DNA of 64,000 bases from positions 1 through 64,000 of the forward strand of contig NZ_CANKXK010000001.1 of the NCBI RefSeq assembly GCF_947487605.1, in the 5' to 3' direction. The notes under the pieces are model-generated. The model worked only from the letters and a program-made list of their open reading frames with translations, ran no database searches and had not been told where the DNA came from. A program made the translations under genes and the position numbers. This document shows, piece after piece, positions 8,107 to 16,678 of the stretch. How positions within the stretch are numbered: position 1 is the stretch's first letter; every line of letters begins with the position of its first letter. The stretch comes from an uncultured Algibacter sp. GTDB taxonomy: Bacteria > Bacteroidota > Bacteroidia > Flavobacteriales > Flavobacteriaceae.

Positions 8107-9299
8107 GTAAAACCGTAAAAATATACGTTGGTATTCTTGTTGTACTTTTTATAGGAATTTTGGCAATCGAATTTTCTAAACCAAAACCTATAAACTGGAG
8201 AAAAACCTACAATGAAACTCATAAAATTCCATACGGGACTTATATTTTACGTAGTGAATTAAATAAATTATTTCCTGATACCAAAATTAATAATATTAGA
8301 GCCACACCATACGAATATTTTGATGAACTCTATAGTTGGGATGATAGCACATATACAACCTCTGGAACCTATATACTAATCAATGGTTTTTCCGATTTAG
8401 ATGATGTTTCAACACAAGAATTACTAGACTTTGCATCCCATGGCAATGATGTTTTTTTATCATCAAACTATCCACCTCAAAAAATATTAGACTCCTTATT
8501 TATTGACGTTAATTACGATTATAATTTTAAAGGAAAAGCTCAGTTTAGCTTCGCAAACCCTGTGTTTAAGAAGGATTCTATTACTATTGAAAAAGGAATA
8601 AGTAATTATTATTTTTCAAAATTAGATTCTACAGCTTCTACGGTATTAGGGTATCAAAAATTTGATTCTATAAATCACATAAACTATGTAAAAATTACTC
8701 ATGGATTAGGGAATTTTTATTTACACCTACAGCCTATTGCATTCACTAATTATCATTTATTAAAGGATAATCACAAAAATTACGCTGCTGCTGCATTATC
8801 GTATATTAAAGAAGATACAATTCATTTCGATTATAGAAATAAAACTGGTGCCAATTTAGGACATTCTCCTTTACGTTTTATACTTGGCGAACCAGCTTTA
8901 AGATGGGCGTGGTATTTAGCCTTAATAAGTTTACTGTGTTTTATGATTTTCAATGCTAAACGGAAACAACGTATTATTAAAGTTATTAAACCGCTAGAAA
9001 ACACCACAGTCGCCTTTACCAAAACTATTGGTAATTTATATTACGAAACCAAAGATCATAATACTATAATTGACAAAAAAATTACTTACTTTTTGGAATA
9101 TTTAAGACGTGTATTTTACTTAGACACTCAAATTTTAGATGATAAATTCATTAAGAACTTGAGTTTAAAATCTGGTAAGAAGCAACCCGAAATTAAAAAA
9201 TTAATATCCATAATTAGACAATTAAAAGCAAAACGCGAATGTCATGAAGGTGATTTGCTAAGATTAAATAGAGCTATTGAAGATTTTTATACCAAATAA
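8103..9299 (+). CDS. DUF4350 domain-containing protein
   Basis: A 398-residue protein with a membrane helix at residues 6-23, a periplasmic DUF4350-like domain (start GTYILRSELNKLFPDTKI, later YILINGFSDLDDVSTQELLDF, a ThuA/glutamine-amidotransferase-like alpha/beta fold), a second helix at about 262-280, and a cytosolic helical tail. The family is a regular partner of MoxR/DUF58. It overlaps the DUF4129 gene by four bases and is two bases from moxR. Confidence 0.82.
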   Translation: MSKTVKIYVGILVVLFIGILAIEFSKPKPINWRKTYNETHKIPYGTYILRSELNKLFPDTKINNIRATPYEYFDELYSWDDSTYTTSGTYILINGFSDLDDVSTQELLDFASHGNDVFLSSNYPPQKILDSLFIDVNYDYNFKGKAQFSFANPVFKKDSITIEKGISNYYFSKLDSTASTVLGYQKFDSINHINYVKITHGLGNFYLHLQPIAFTNYHLLKDNHKNYAAAALSYIKEDTIHFDYRNKTGANLGHSPLRFILGEPALRWAWYLALISLLCFMIFNAKRKQRIIKVIKPLENTTVAFTKTIGNLYYETKDHNTIIDKKITYFLEYLRRVFYLDTQILDDKFIKNLSLKSGKKQPEIKKLISIIRQLKAKRECHEGDLLRLNRAIEDFYTK

Positions 9300-9301
9300 A
9301 T

Positions 9302-10375
9302 ATGGAGGATTTAAACAAAGACCAAGAAACCAATTTAGAACAGAATAAAGCACAACAAGATTTTGAAGAAACTTTAGCTGGTAATATCGCGCCAACAGAA
9401 GAAAATTTAGATTTTAAGAATCGAATAGATTTAAGCGAATTATTGGAGGGCATTAACCTTATTAAAAATGAAATAGGCAAAGTTATTGTTGGCCAAAAAG
9501 CAATGATTGATATGCTTATCGCTTCTATTCTCGCAAATGGACATTCCCTAATTGAAGGTGTACCTGGTGTAGCAAAAACTATTTCAGCTAAACTGCTTGC
9601 AAAGTCTTTAGATATTGGTTTTAGTAGAATTCAATTTACACCAGATTTAATGCCGAGTGATATTTTAGGGACTTCGGTGTTCGACATGAAATCTTCGGAA
9701 TTTGAATTTAAAAAAGGCCCAATATTCTCTAACATGATTTTAATTGATGAAATAAATCGAGCACCTGCAAAAACACAAGCTGCTCTGTTTGAAGTTATGG
9801 AAGAGCGCCAAATTACTATTGATGGCCATAAATATGCAATGAATTTACCATTTATTGTTTTAGCAACACAAAACCCAGTAGAACAAGAAGGTACCTATAG
9901 ATTACCAGAAGCACAATTAGATAGATTTCTTTTTAAAATAGATATAGACTATCCAAATGTTGATGAAGAGATTGAAATTATTAACAGAGAACAAGCTTTG
10001 CAAGGTAGAGTAAAAACCGATAAAATTACGGCACACCTTAGCAAAGTTCAAATTGAAAAATTTCAAGCATTGGTAAATCAAATTATTATTGAATCGCATC
10101 TAGTAAAATATATCGCCGATATTATAGTAAACACTCGAAGTAATCCATTTTTATATTTAGGAGCATCACCTAGAGCATCTATAGCTATATTAAAGGCAAG
10201 TAAAGCATTTGCAGCCATGAATGGTCGTGACTTTGTAACCCCAGAAGATATAAAGCAAGCCGCAATTCCTGTATTACAGCATCGCGTAATTGTAACACCA
10301 GAACGCGAAATGGAAGGAGTTACAACCAAACAAATTATTAAACAAATTATTGAAGCTGTTGAAATACCTAGATAA
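9302..10375 (+). CDS. MoxR family AAA+ ATPase
   Basis: A 357-residue MoxR-type AAA+ protein. The Walker A is the family variant GVPGVAKT (residues 86-93), the Walker B is ILIDE (146-150), followed by INRAPAKTQAALFEVMEE and the sensor 1 region FIVLATQNPVEQEGTYRLPE. The C-terminal lid contains GASPRASIAILKASKAFAA. MoxR ATPases remodel or activate partner complexes carrying VWA-like proteins; here the likely partner is the DUF58 protein two genes downstream. The first 45 residues are acidic and poorly conserved. Confidence 0.93.
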   Translation: MEDLNKDQETNLEQNKAQQDFEETLAGNIAPTEENLDFKNRIDLSELLEGINLIKNEIGKVIVGQKAMIDMLIASILANGHSLIEGVPGVAKTISAKLLAKSLDIGFSRIQFTPDLMPSDILGTSVFDMKSSEFEFKKGPIFSNMILIDEINRAPAKTQAALFEVMEERQITIDGHKYAMNLPFIVLATQNPVEQEGTYRLPEAQLDRFLFKIDIDYPNVDEEIEIINREQALQGRVKTDKITAHLSKVQIEKFQALVNQIIIESHLVKYIADIIVNTRSNPFLYLGASPRASIAILKASKAFAAMNGRDFVTPEDIKQAAIPVLQHRVIVTPEREMEGVTTKQIIKQIIEAVEIPR

Positions 10376-10399
10376 AAATAATATTATCATTAAAACAAT

Positions 10400-10933
10400 A
10401 TGAAAAAAGAAAATTTAAAAAACTCCGATCACTGTAGGCTTTGTGATAATATGCATTTCGATTTTAACAAAGGAGTTTTCTGTGGTTTAAATATGCAGCG
10501 CCCCGAATTTAACAATAAGTGTATAAAAATAGATTTAAATAAAATATTCAAAGAAAAAATTGAAGCTATAAATATAGAATATCAATCAGTGCTAAAAACA
10601 AAAACAGACACTTTTGGTCATGTAATTATTTACGCAATTGTGACAATATTAGTCATTGTTTTAAACTACGTTATAACTCAATATATATTTAATCTAGGTT
10701 ATGTATCTACAATTTCAATTATACTATTTGTTCTTGCATTAATCCCTTTAGGAAAAGTAGCAGGATTAATTAATACTTATAGAACCAAACTATCTATAGC
10801 TAAGAAGAAAAAAGAAACACTAGATGAAATAACTAATCTTTATCGCTATTCATACGATATTAATATCGAACATTTCATTGATAGTCTGGGCAATATTGAA
10901 CATAAAGTAGATTTACTAGTAACAAGAAATTAA
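10400..10933 (+). CDS. Small membrane protein with a four-cysteine N-terminus
   Basis: A 177-residue protein lying between moxR and the DUF58 gene. The first 40 residues carry four cysteines in the pattern CRLC-X16-C-X14-C (HCRLCDN, VFCGL, NNKCIK), which could bind a metal. Two membrane helices follow at about 72-95 and 99-120, then a charged helical tail. I do not recognise the family. Position inside the operon suggests a role with the MoxR module; the function is unknown. Confidence 0.7.
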   Translation: MKKENLKNSDHCRLCDNMHFDFNKGVFCGLNMQRPEFNNKCIKIDLNKIFKEKIEAINIEYQSVLKTKTDTFGHVIIYAIVTILVIVLNYVITQYIFNLGYVSTISIILFVLALIPLGKVAGLINTYRTKLSIAKKKKETLDEITNLYRYSYDINIEHFIDSLGNIEHKVDLLVTRN

Positions 10934-10937
10934 ATAC

Positions 10938-12269
10938 GTGAAACGCCTTAAACCATTCTACATACAAAATCGCTTTTTTTACATCTGCATAGGTTTGATG
11001 CTTATGTTTGTTATTGGTTTCGTTTTCCCAGGATGGTTTAACATTGCTAAGCTGTTGTTATTAATTCTCTTGGCACTTACCGTTTTAGACACCTTAATTC
11101 TTTTCTATACTAATAAAGGTATTAATGGTATAAGAACACTTCCTGAAAAACTTTCAAATGGTGACCAAAATCCCGTTGCTATAACAATTGAGAATTTCTA
11201 CACATTCCCTGTTTATACTTTAATTATTGATGAAATCCCAGAACAATTTCAAGTTAGAAATTTTCAAATAGAAAGAAAACTAGATCCGTCTAGCATCACA
11301 GAACTAGAATACAAGTTAAGACCAACAGAACGCGGCGAATATCATTTTGGAAAACTTAATATTTATGTCTCCTCTGTTTTCGGACTAATTTCCAGACGTT
11401 TTAGTTTCGATGACGCTGTAATGATACCTACCTACCCAAGTTTTATTCAATTACGTAAATATGATTTATTAGCTATAAGTAATAATTTACATCAATACGG
11501 TATTAAAAAAGTGCGCCGTTTGGGACATACCATGGAGTTTGAGCAGATAAAGGATTATGTTTTAGGAGACGATTTACGAACTATTAATTGGAAAGCAACG
11601 GCTAAGAAAAATCAGTTAATGGTTAATCAATTTCAAGATGAAAAATCACAACCAGTTTACTCTGTTATAGATAAAGGACGTGTTATGAGAATGCCTTTTG
11701 ATGGTTTATCTCTTTTAGACTATGCTATTAATGCATCACTTGTTATTTCTAATGTTGCCTTAAAAAAACAAGACAAAGCTGGGATTTTTTCATTTTCTAA
11801 AAAAGTAGAGAACCGTGTGGTAGCAGAGCGTAGAACTTCACAAATGAATTTAATTCTTGAAAGTCTATATAATATTAATACCGATTTTTTTGAAAGTGAT
11901 TTTGGTCGTCTATATGCAGACATTAAAAGAAACATTACGCAGCGTAGCTTAATCTTGCTTTACACTAATTTTGAAACTTTAGATGGTTTGCATAGGCAAA
12001 TGCCATACCTAAAAGGTATTGCAAAAAGTCATTTACTAGTGGTAATATTCTTTAAAAATACGGAACTTAATAATTTAATTACAGAAAAAGCAGAAACAAT
12101 TCAACAAGCATATGATAAGGTTATTGCAGAAAAGTTTGCTTTTGAAAAACGCCTAATAGTAAACGAATTAAAAAAATATGGTATCTATTCCATATTAACA
12201 ACTCCTGAAGATCTAACTATTGATACCATAAATAAATATTTAGAAATTAAAGCTCGAGGATTGTTATAA
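10938..12269 (+). CDS. DUF58 domain-containing protein
   Basis: A 443-residue protein starting at GTG 10938, five bases after the previous stop. Two membrane helices at about 12-30 and 33-52 are followed by an immunoglobulin-like periplasmic part and the DUF58 signature GDDLRTINWKATAKKNQLMV near residue 210, then a VWA-like region (VYSVIDKGRVMRM, where the usual DxSxSM metal site is replaced by DKGRVM). It closes the SpoIIM-MoxR operon. A hairpin, TTATAAAATT..AATTTTATAA at 12264-12290, overlaps the stop codon and may act as a weak terminator. Confidence 0.88.
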   Translation: MKRLKPFYIQNRFFYICIGLMLMFVIGFVFPGWFNIAKLLLLILLALTVLDTLILFYTNKGINGIRTLPEKLSNGDQNPVAITIENFYTFPVYTLIIDEIPEQFQVRNFQIERKLDPSSITELEYKLRPTERGEYHFGKLNIYVSSVFGLISRRFSFDDAVMIPTYPSFIQLRKYDLLAISNNLHQYGIKKVRRLGHTMEFEQIKDYVLGDDLRTINWKATAKKNQLMVNQFQDEKSQPVYSVIDKGRVMRMPFDGLSLLDYAINASLVISNVALKKQDKAGIFSFSKKVENRVVAERRTSQMNLILESLYNINTDFFESDFGRLYADIKRNITQRSLILLYTNFETLDGLHRQMPYLKGIAKSHLLVVIFFKNTELNNLITEKAETIQQAYDKVIAEKFAFEKRLIVNELKKYGIYSILTTPEDLTIDTINKYLEIKARGLL

Positions 12270-12341
12270 AATTCAATTCAAATTTTATAACGTTTTGTCA
12301 ATCTTACATTTCTAAAATCCTCTCAAATAGCTAACAGTACT

Positions 12342-12740
12342 TCAAAATTGCTCTTCATAAAAAAAGAGAACTAACCCGTTTGGCTCAATAATAGAGAAAC
12401 TTCTATGTCCCCATGCTTGGTTTACTATTTCTTGTTTAAATGGAATACCTTTTAATTTATATTTTGCATATAACTCGTCTATGTTCCAAACTTGAGTACA
12501 CATAAAAACACCTTGTGGTATTCTATAATCCAAGCCAGGGTTTCTATTTTCCTCAATGCTAGGACGCTGTAATATTTCAATTAGTCCTTCACCAATTTCG
12601 AACAGAGCTCCTTTATCATTATCATCTCTATCCCAAGAATGCCCTAAATTAAACTCTAACATGCTCTTGTAAAAATTATGTGTTTCCTCAAACTTATTAG
12701 TAAAATAAGTAAATCGAAATTTCCCTTTATTTTCTTTCAT
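12342..12740 (-). CDS. VOC family (glyoxalase-like) protein
   Basis: A 132-residue protein of the vicinal oxygen chelate fold: RFTYFTNKFEETHNFYKSML at the first beta-alpha-beta unit, LFEIGEGLIEIL in the middle, and HRSFSIIEPNGLVLFFYEE at the end. The terminal EPNGxxxxFYE is the usual metal-edge strand of glyoxalase/bleomycin resistance proteins. Substrate unknown. It is a single gene, divergent from oxyR across a 170-base spacer. Confidence 0.8.
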   Translation of the reverse strand: MKENKGKFRFTYFTNKFEETHNFYKSMLEFNLGHSWDRDDNDKGALFEIGEGLIEILQRPSIEENRNPGLDYRIPQGVFMCTQVWNIDELYAKYKLKGIPFKQEIVNQAWGHRSFSIIEPNGLVLFFYEEQF

Positions 12741-12910
12741 AATATATTCTTTTATCTATACTTGTAACATCCCAATATTTTCTTTTAAATATATGTAAAT
12801 GTTATTCTTTGGTATAGTTTTTATTTATCATGAATTTAATTTTTAATTAACATTGTTTATCATAGCTCTAATTGATAGATTTTATATTTTTATAGCCTAA
12901 ATTTATTACT

Positions 12911-13849
12911 ATGACAATCACCCAATTATATTATGTTTTAGCAGTCGCAGAAAATCAAAATTTCACAAAGGCTGCCGAAAAGTGTTTTGTGACTCAACCT
13001 ACATTGAGTATGCAAATTCAAAAGCTTGAAGATCAGCTAGATATTCAGATATTCGATAGAAGCAAAAAACCAATTGAATTGACCGACGTAGGACGAAAAA
13101 TTGTGAATCAAGCAAGAAATATTGTTAACGAATCTTACAGAATACAAGATATTGTAGATCAGCAAAAAGGGTTTATTGGTGGCGAATTTAAGCTAGGTAT
13201 TATACCTACGGTTATGCCTACACTACTTCCTATGTTTTTAAAGACATTTATAAAAAAACATCCAAAAGTTAAATTAAAAATCGAAGAACTATCAACCGAA
13301 GAAATTATTGCTAGAATTAAAGACGGTCATTTAGATGCGGCAATTGCTGCTACACCATTAGAAGAAGACGTTATTAAAGAGCGAGTGCTTTACTTCGAAC
13401 CATTTGTAAGCTATATTCCTAATGGCCATCGATTACATACCAATAATAAAATTGATGTTAATGATTTAGACATTAATGACATGTTACTTCTTGAAGATGG
13501 TCATTGTTTTAGAGATGGCGTTATTAATTTATGTAAAGTTTTTAAAAATAATCCAGATGATAAGTTTCAATTAGAAAGTGGTAGTATAGAAACACTTGTA
13601 AAACTATCAAACGAAGGTTTAGGTATGACACTTCTACCCTATTTGCACACTTTAGATATTAACGACAAAGAGAAGGAAAATTTACACTTCTTTAATGAAC
13701 CTACACCTGCAAGAGAGGTAAGTATTATCTACCATAAAAGTGAATTAAAAATGCAAATAATAGAAGCCCTCCAAGATGTTATATCTGGAATAATTAGAGG
13801 TGCCATTGCTTTTCAAAATGTAAAAATTATAAGTCCATTACCCAAATAA
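12911..13849 (+). CDS. oxyR: Hydrogen peroxide-sensing LysR regulator OxyR
   Basis: A 312-residue LysR-type regulator. The N-terminal winged helix-turn-helix reads NFTKAAEKCFVTQPTLSMQI, and the effector domain contains LLLEDGHCFRDGVINLC. The two cysteines fall at residues 199 and 208, the same numbers as the redox pair of E. coli OxyR, with the GHC context kept. SIETLVKLSNEGLGMTLLP also matches OxyR. It should sense peroxide by forming a C199-C208 disulfide and activate antioxidant genes. Its targets are not next to it: the neighbours are a VOC gene and a small conserved gene. Confidence 0.92.
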   Translation: MTITQLYYVLAVAENQNFTKAAEKCFVTQPTLSMQIQKLEDQLDIQIFDRSKKPIELTDVGRKIVNQARNIVNESYRIQDIVDQQKGFIGGEFKLGIIPTVMPTLLPMFLKTFIKKHPKVKLKIEELSTEEIIARIKDGHLDAAIAATPLEEDVIKERVLYFEPFVSYIPNGHRLHTNNKIDVNDLDINDMLLLEDGHCFRDGVINLCKVFKNNPDDKFQLESGSIETLVKLSNEGLGMTLLPYLHTLDINDKEKENLHFFNEPTPAREVSIIYHKSELKMQIIEALQDVISGIIRGAIAFQNVKIISPLPK

Positions 13850-13860
13850 TGGGTAAAAAA

Positions 13861-13882
13861 AGAGCGACCCGCGGGTCGCTCT
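13861..13882 (-). terminator. Terminator after the 65-residue small gene
   Basis: AGAGCGACCC and GGGTCGCTCT form a perfect 22-base palindrome. On the minus strand it is followed by seven T. It starts two bases after the stop of 13885-14082 and also closes oxyR from the other side. Confidence 0.82.
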
Positions 13883-13884
13883 AT

Positions 13885-14082
13885 CTATGGTTTTAAATAA
13901 ATTAAACATTGATTTAATTCAGGGTTTTGCTGTACAAGTGATTGAATAAACAATTTTAGTTCTTCAATTTCATAAGGTAATAAACGAGTTAAAGCCTTTT
14001 GTACTTCTTTGCAAAACAACGATACGTCAAAACTAACTTTATTAAGCACTGTTTTGGTATACTCTAGCATTGCTCTTGCCAT
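13885..14082 (-). CDS. Small conserved protein of unknown function
   Basis: A 65-residue, mostly helical protein (MARAMLEYTKTVLNKVSFDV, then KALTRLLPYEIEELKLFIQ). It has its own strong terminator and a 125-base upstream region, so it is very likely a real gene. I recognise it only as the kind of short conserved protein common in Flavobacteriaceae; no function can be assigned. It has no signal peptide or membrane helix. Confidence 0.75.
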   Translation of the reverse strand: MARAMLEYTKTVLNKVSFDVSLFCKEVQKALTRLLPYEIEELKLFIQSLVQQNPELNQCLIYLKP

Positions 14083-14207
14083 AATTAATATTTAGGAGTT
14101 TGGTTTGAAAAAGTAATGATATACTATAGGCTGTGAATTTAAAGATTTAACTCCTAAATTTAATAAAAAATTGCTTGTTATTTAAAAATTTACCAAACTT
14201 TAACAAT

Positions 14208-15008
14208 TTAAAATCTATTATCACCATCCAATAAATCTCCTAAGCCTCCCAGAATACTACCTTCTCCTTTATCCTTTCCGCCTCTTCTTGGAGCAGACGC
14301 TAAAACTCTACCAGCCAATCGACTAAATGGTAATGATTGAATATAAACGGTTCCTGGCCCTTGTAGTTTAGCAAAAAATAAGCCTTCGCCTCCAAACACT
14401 GTATTTTTTATACCACCTACAAACTCGATATCGTAATCTACGGTTTGATCGAAACCTACAATACAGCCTGTATCCACTCTAAGCGTTTCCCCAGTGGCTA
14501 GTTCTTTTTTAGCCATAGTACCTCCAGCATGAACAAAAGCCATTCCATCACCTTCTAATTTTTGCATTATAAAACCTTCGCCTCCAAAAAGACCTCGACC
14601 TAATTTTTTAGAAAATTCTATACCTACACTTACTCCCTTGGCTGCACACAGAAAAGCATCTTTCTGGCAAATAAATTTACCCCCAAACTCTGTTAAATCT
14701 ATAGGGATTATTTTTCCAGGATATGGTGATGCGAATGATACATTTCGCTTACCTACTAAATTATTATAAAAAGCAGTCATAAATAAGCTCTCTCCTGTTA
14801 AGATACGTTTTCCTGCTCCAAGTATTTTTCCAAGAAAGCCACTATCTTTTTGAGATCCATCACCAAATATGGTTTCCATTTTTATGCCATCGTCCATCAT
14901 CATAAAACTTCCTGCTTCTGCTACCACGCCTTCTTGTGGGTCGAGTTCAATTTCTACGTATTGCATTTCTTCGCCGTAGATTCTATAGTCAATTTCGTGT
15001 GCTGTCAT
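14208..15008 (-). CDS. AIM24/TIGR00266 family protein
   Basis: A 266-residue protein of the AIM24 (TIGR00266) family. Typical segments are [21 protein letters not shown] near the N-terminus, FMTAFYNN and PGKIIPIDL in the middle, and [24 protein letters not shown] near the C-terminus. The family folds as stacked beta-sandwich units related to TRAP-like proteins. It has no signal peptide. Cellular role is poorly known. The C-terminus is glycine-rich and basic. Confidence 0.88.
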   Translation of the reverse strand: MTAHEIDYRIYGEEMQYVEIELDPQEGVVAEAGSFMMMDDGIKMETIFGDGSQKDSGFLGKILGAGKRILTGESLFMTAFYNNLVGKRNVSFASPYPGKIIPIDLTEFGGKFICQKDAFLCAAKGVSVGIEFSKKLGRGLFGGEGFIMQKLEGDGMAFVHAGGTMAKKELATGETLRVDTGCIVGFDQTVDYDIEFVGGIKNTVFGGEGLFFAKLQGPGTVYIQSLPFSRLAGRVLASAPRRGGKDKGEGSILGGLGDLLDGDNRF

Positions 15009-15095
15009 TTTTTTATATTTTTCTTATGCTAAATTTATTTCAGTAAATTGATTCGTTTATATGTTGATTTATTTTGAGTTTTGTTACAAAAATTT

Positions 15096-15551
15096 TCAGC
15101 TTTTAACCTTAACACTCCATTCAAAATTAAATGTAGAAACTTCAATTCCATCCTCGTTTACACCAACAGATTTCATCCAAATTGTTACCCCTTCACCTGT
15201 TTCAATAGCTTTTTTTAAAGCAGCATCTATTAAATGTCCGTCTTCGCATGTAAAAGTGATTTTTCCTGTTGCCTTTTTTGTAAACATGCTATTATTAGAG
15301 GATACAAGCATAGAAATTCTTTCGTTACATTCCTTAATCTTAGCCATTACTATAGCTCCAGTAGATAACTCTGCTGCCATCCCTTGCACTACCCAATACA
15401 TGGATTTAAAGGGGTTTTGATTTATCCATCTATGTTTAACTGTAACTGTACATTTCTTAGAATCTAAATATTTTGCCCTAACCCCACAAAGATATGCTGA
15501 AGGCAGTTTAAATATGTTGAAAGTATTTATTTTACTGGGAGTCATCACCAT
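15096..15551 (-). CDS. DUF4442 domain protein (hotdog-fold, thioesterase-like)
   Basis: A 151-residue protein of the DUF4442 family, a hotdog-fold group related to acyl-CoA thioesterases such as PaaI. Characteristic stretches are FKSMYWVVQGMAAELSTGA, corresponding to the central helix of the hotdog, and KATGKITFTCEDGHLIDAAL. The substrate is unknown. The start could be residue 1 or residue 3 (both ATG); the difference is two residues. It precedes the AIM24-like gene on the same strand with an 87-base gap. Confidence 0.8.
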   Translation of the reverse strand: MVMTPSKINTFNIFKLPSAYLCGVRAKYLDSKKCTVTVKHRWINQNPFKSMYWVVQGMAAELSTGAIVMAKIKECNERISMLVSSNNSMFTKKATGKITFTCEDGHLIDAALKKAIETGEGVTIWMKSVGVNEDGIEVSTFNFEWSVKVKS

Positions 15552-15707
15552 AATTCATATATTTTATTCGAATGTATTGAAAAAAATCCAATCTAGATAA
15601 TGTTAAATTTATGTTAATTTTTAGTACTATGCGTAACAAAGTACTTGCTTTTAGACATATATTTGCATAAGCAACTATTATATGTTTTAATCAATCAAAA
15701 AAAAATC

Positions 15708-16154
15708 ATGTTAGATAATCATCAAAAAAACATCGCTACATTTATTCACCTTTCTACATTTAGTAGGTTTATTATTCCTTTTGGAAATTTTATCGGTCCT
15801 ATTATATTATGGGTAGCTAATAAAGAAAAATCAGAATTTATAGACAGTCATGGAAAGCAGGCCATCAATTTTCAAATGAGTATTTTTCTATATGCTGTAA
15901 TTATAGGCACCCTTACTATTCCATTTTTTATTTTTAAAATATTTAATGGAATTGACTTTTTAGATTTTAATAGCTTTCATGATTTCCATATTAATATAGG
16001 CAAGCCTTCTCCACTACTTTATATTGGTGGCGGATTAGGTGCATTAGCCGTCATTGGCTTTATTATTGAATTAGCTTTAATAGTAGTTGCGAGTTTAAAA
16101 GCAAGAGACGGGCAGCTTTACAAGTACCCCTTAACAATCAATTTTTTAAAATAA
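15708..16154 (+). CDS. DUF4870 domain-containing membrane protein
   Basis: The ATG at 15708 gives a 148-residue protein with the DUF4870/Tic20-like pattern: NIATFIHLSTFSRFIIPFGNF, then IILWVANKEKSEFIDSHGKQ and AINFQMSIFLYAVIIG, and a last helix at about 105-130. Upstream ATGs extend it with sequence that does not match the family. A short interspersed GTCGAA repeat lies right after the stop. It precedes the PadR cluster by 182 bases. Confidence 0.85.
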   Translation: MLDNHQKNIATFIHLSTFSRFIIPFGNFIGPIILWVANKEKSEFIDSHGKQAINFQMSIFLYAVIIGTLTIPFFIFKIFNGIDFLDFNSFHDFHINIGKPSPLLYIGGGLGALAVIGFIIELALIVVASLKARDGQLYKYPLTINFLK

Positions 16155-16160
16155 ATTTTG

Positions 16161-16182
16161 CCCTGAGCGCAGTCGAAAGGTC
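16161..16182. repeat. Interspersed repeat core (CCCTGAGCGCAGTCGAAAGG)
   Basis: The same core occurs inside purL (57642-57661) and in a diverged form at 20577-20597. It belongs to a family of short palindromic repeats scattered in flavobacterial intergenic DNA. The rest of 16155-16336 shows no gene. Confidence 0.6.
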
Positions 16183-16336
16183 ATCAAAATAATCATCAAT
16201 CACATCAATCAAAAAATGAACAGTTTCACCATATTAAAACGCTTTAGAATATGAAATGATCCACTAAAACCTTTAAATTATTAATCAAAGTTTAATGCGA
16301 ATTACATTTTACTTCTAAAACAATAAAATACAACAA

Positions 16337-16678
16337 ATGAAAATAGAAAACACAAAAGCACAAATGCGTAAAGGGGTTCTAGAATTCTGCATACTATCCG
16401 TGTTAAAAGACAATGACGCGTATGTAGCAGAAATTTTAGACACGCTTAAAGACGCTAAGTTGCTGGTAGTTGAAGGAACTATTTACCCTTTACTCACGCG
16501 ACTTAAAAATGCGGGACTTTTAAATTACAGATGGGAAGAATCTACATCTGGACCACCAAGAAAATATTATGGTTTAACCGAAACAGGCAAACTATTTTTA
16601 AAAGAATTGAATACAACTTGGAGTGAATTACACAATGCAGTAACAATAGTAACAAGTCAAAAAACAACAAAAAAATGA
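16337..16678 (+). CDS. PadR family transcriptional regulator
   Basis: A 113-residue winged-helix protein with the PadR pattern: MRKGVLEFCILSVLKDNDAY, EGTIYPLLTRLKNAGLLNYR, and GPPRKYYGLTETGKLFLKEL. PadR repressors release DNA on binding a ligand or partner. It overlaps the PspC gene by an ATGA, so it very likely controls its own operon of envelope proteins (PspC, then two GIN-domain proteins). Confidence 0.92.
   Translation: MKIENTKAQMRKGVLEFCILSVLKDNDAYVAEILDTLKDAKLLVVEGTIYPLLTRLKNAGLLNYRWEESTSGPPRKYYGLTETGKLFLKELNTTWSELHNAVTIVTSQKTTKK

Noticed and set aside
15061-15420. A 119-residue plus-strand frame
   Set aside because: It is antisense to the DUF4442 gene, which has a clear family pattern on the other strand.
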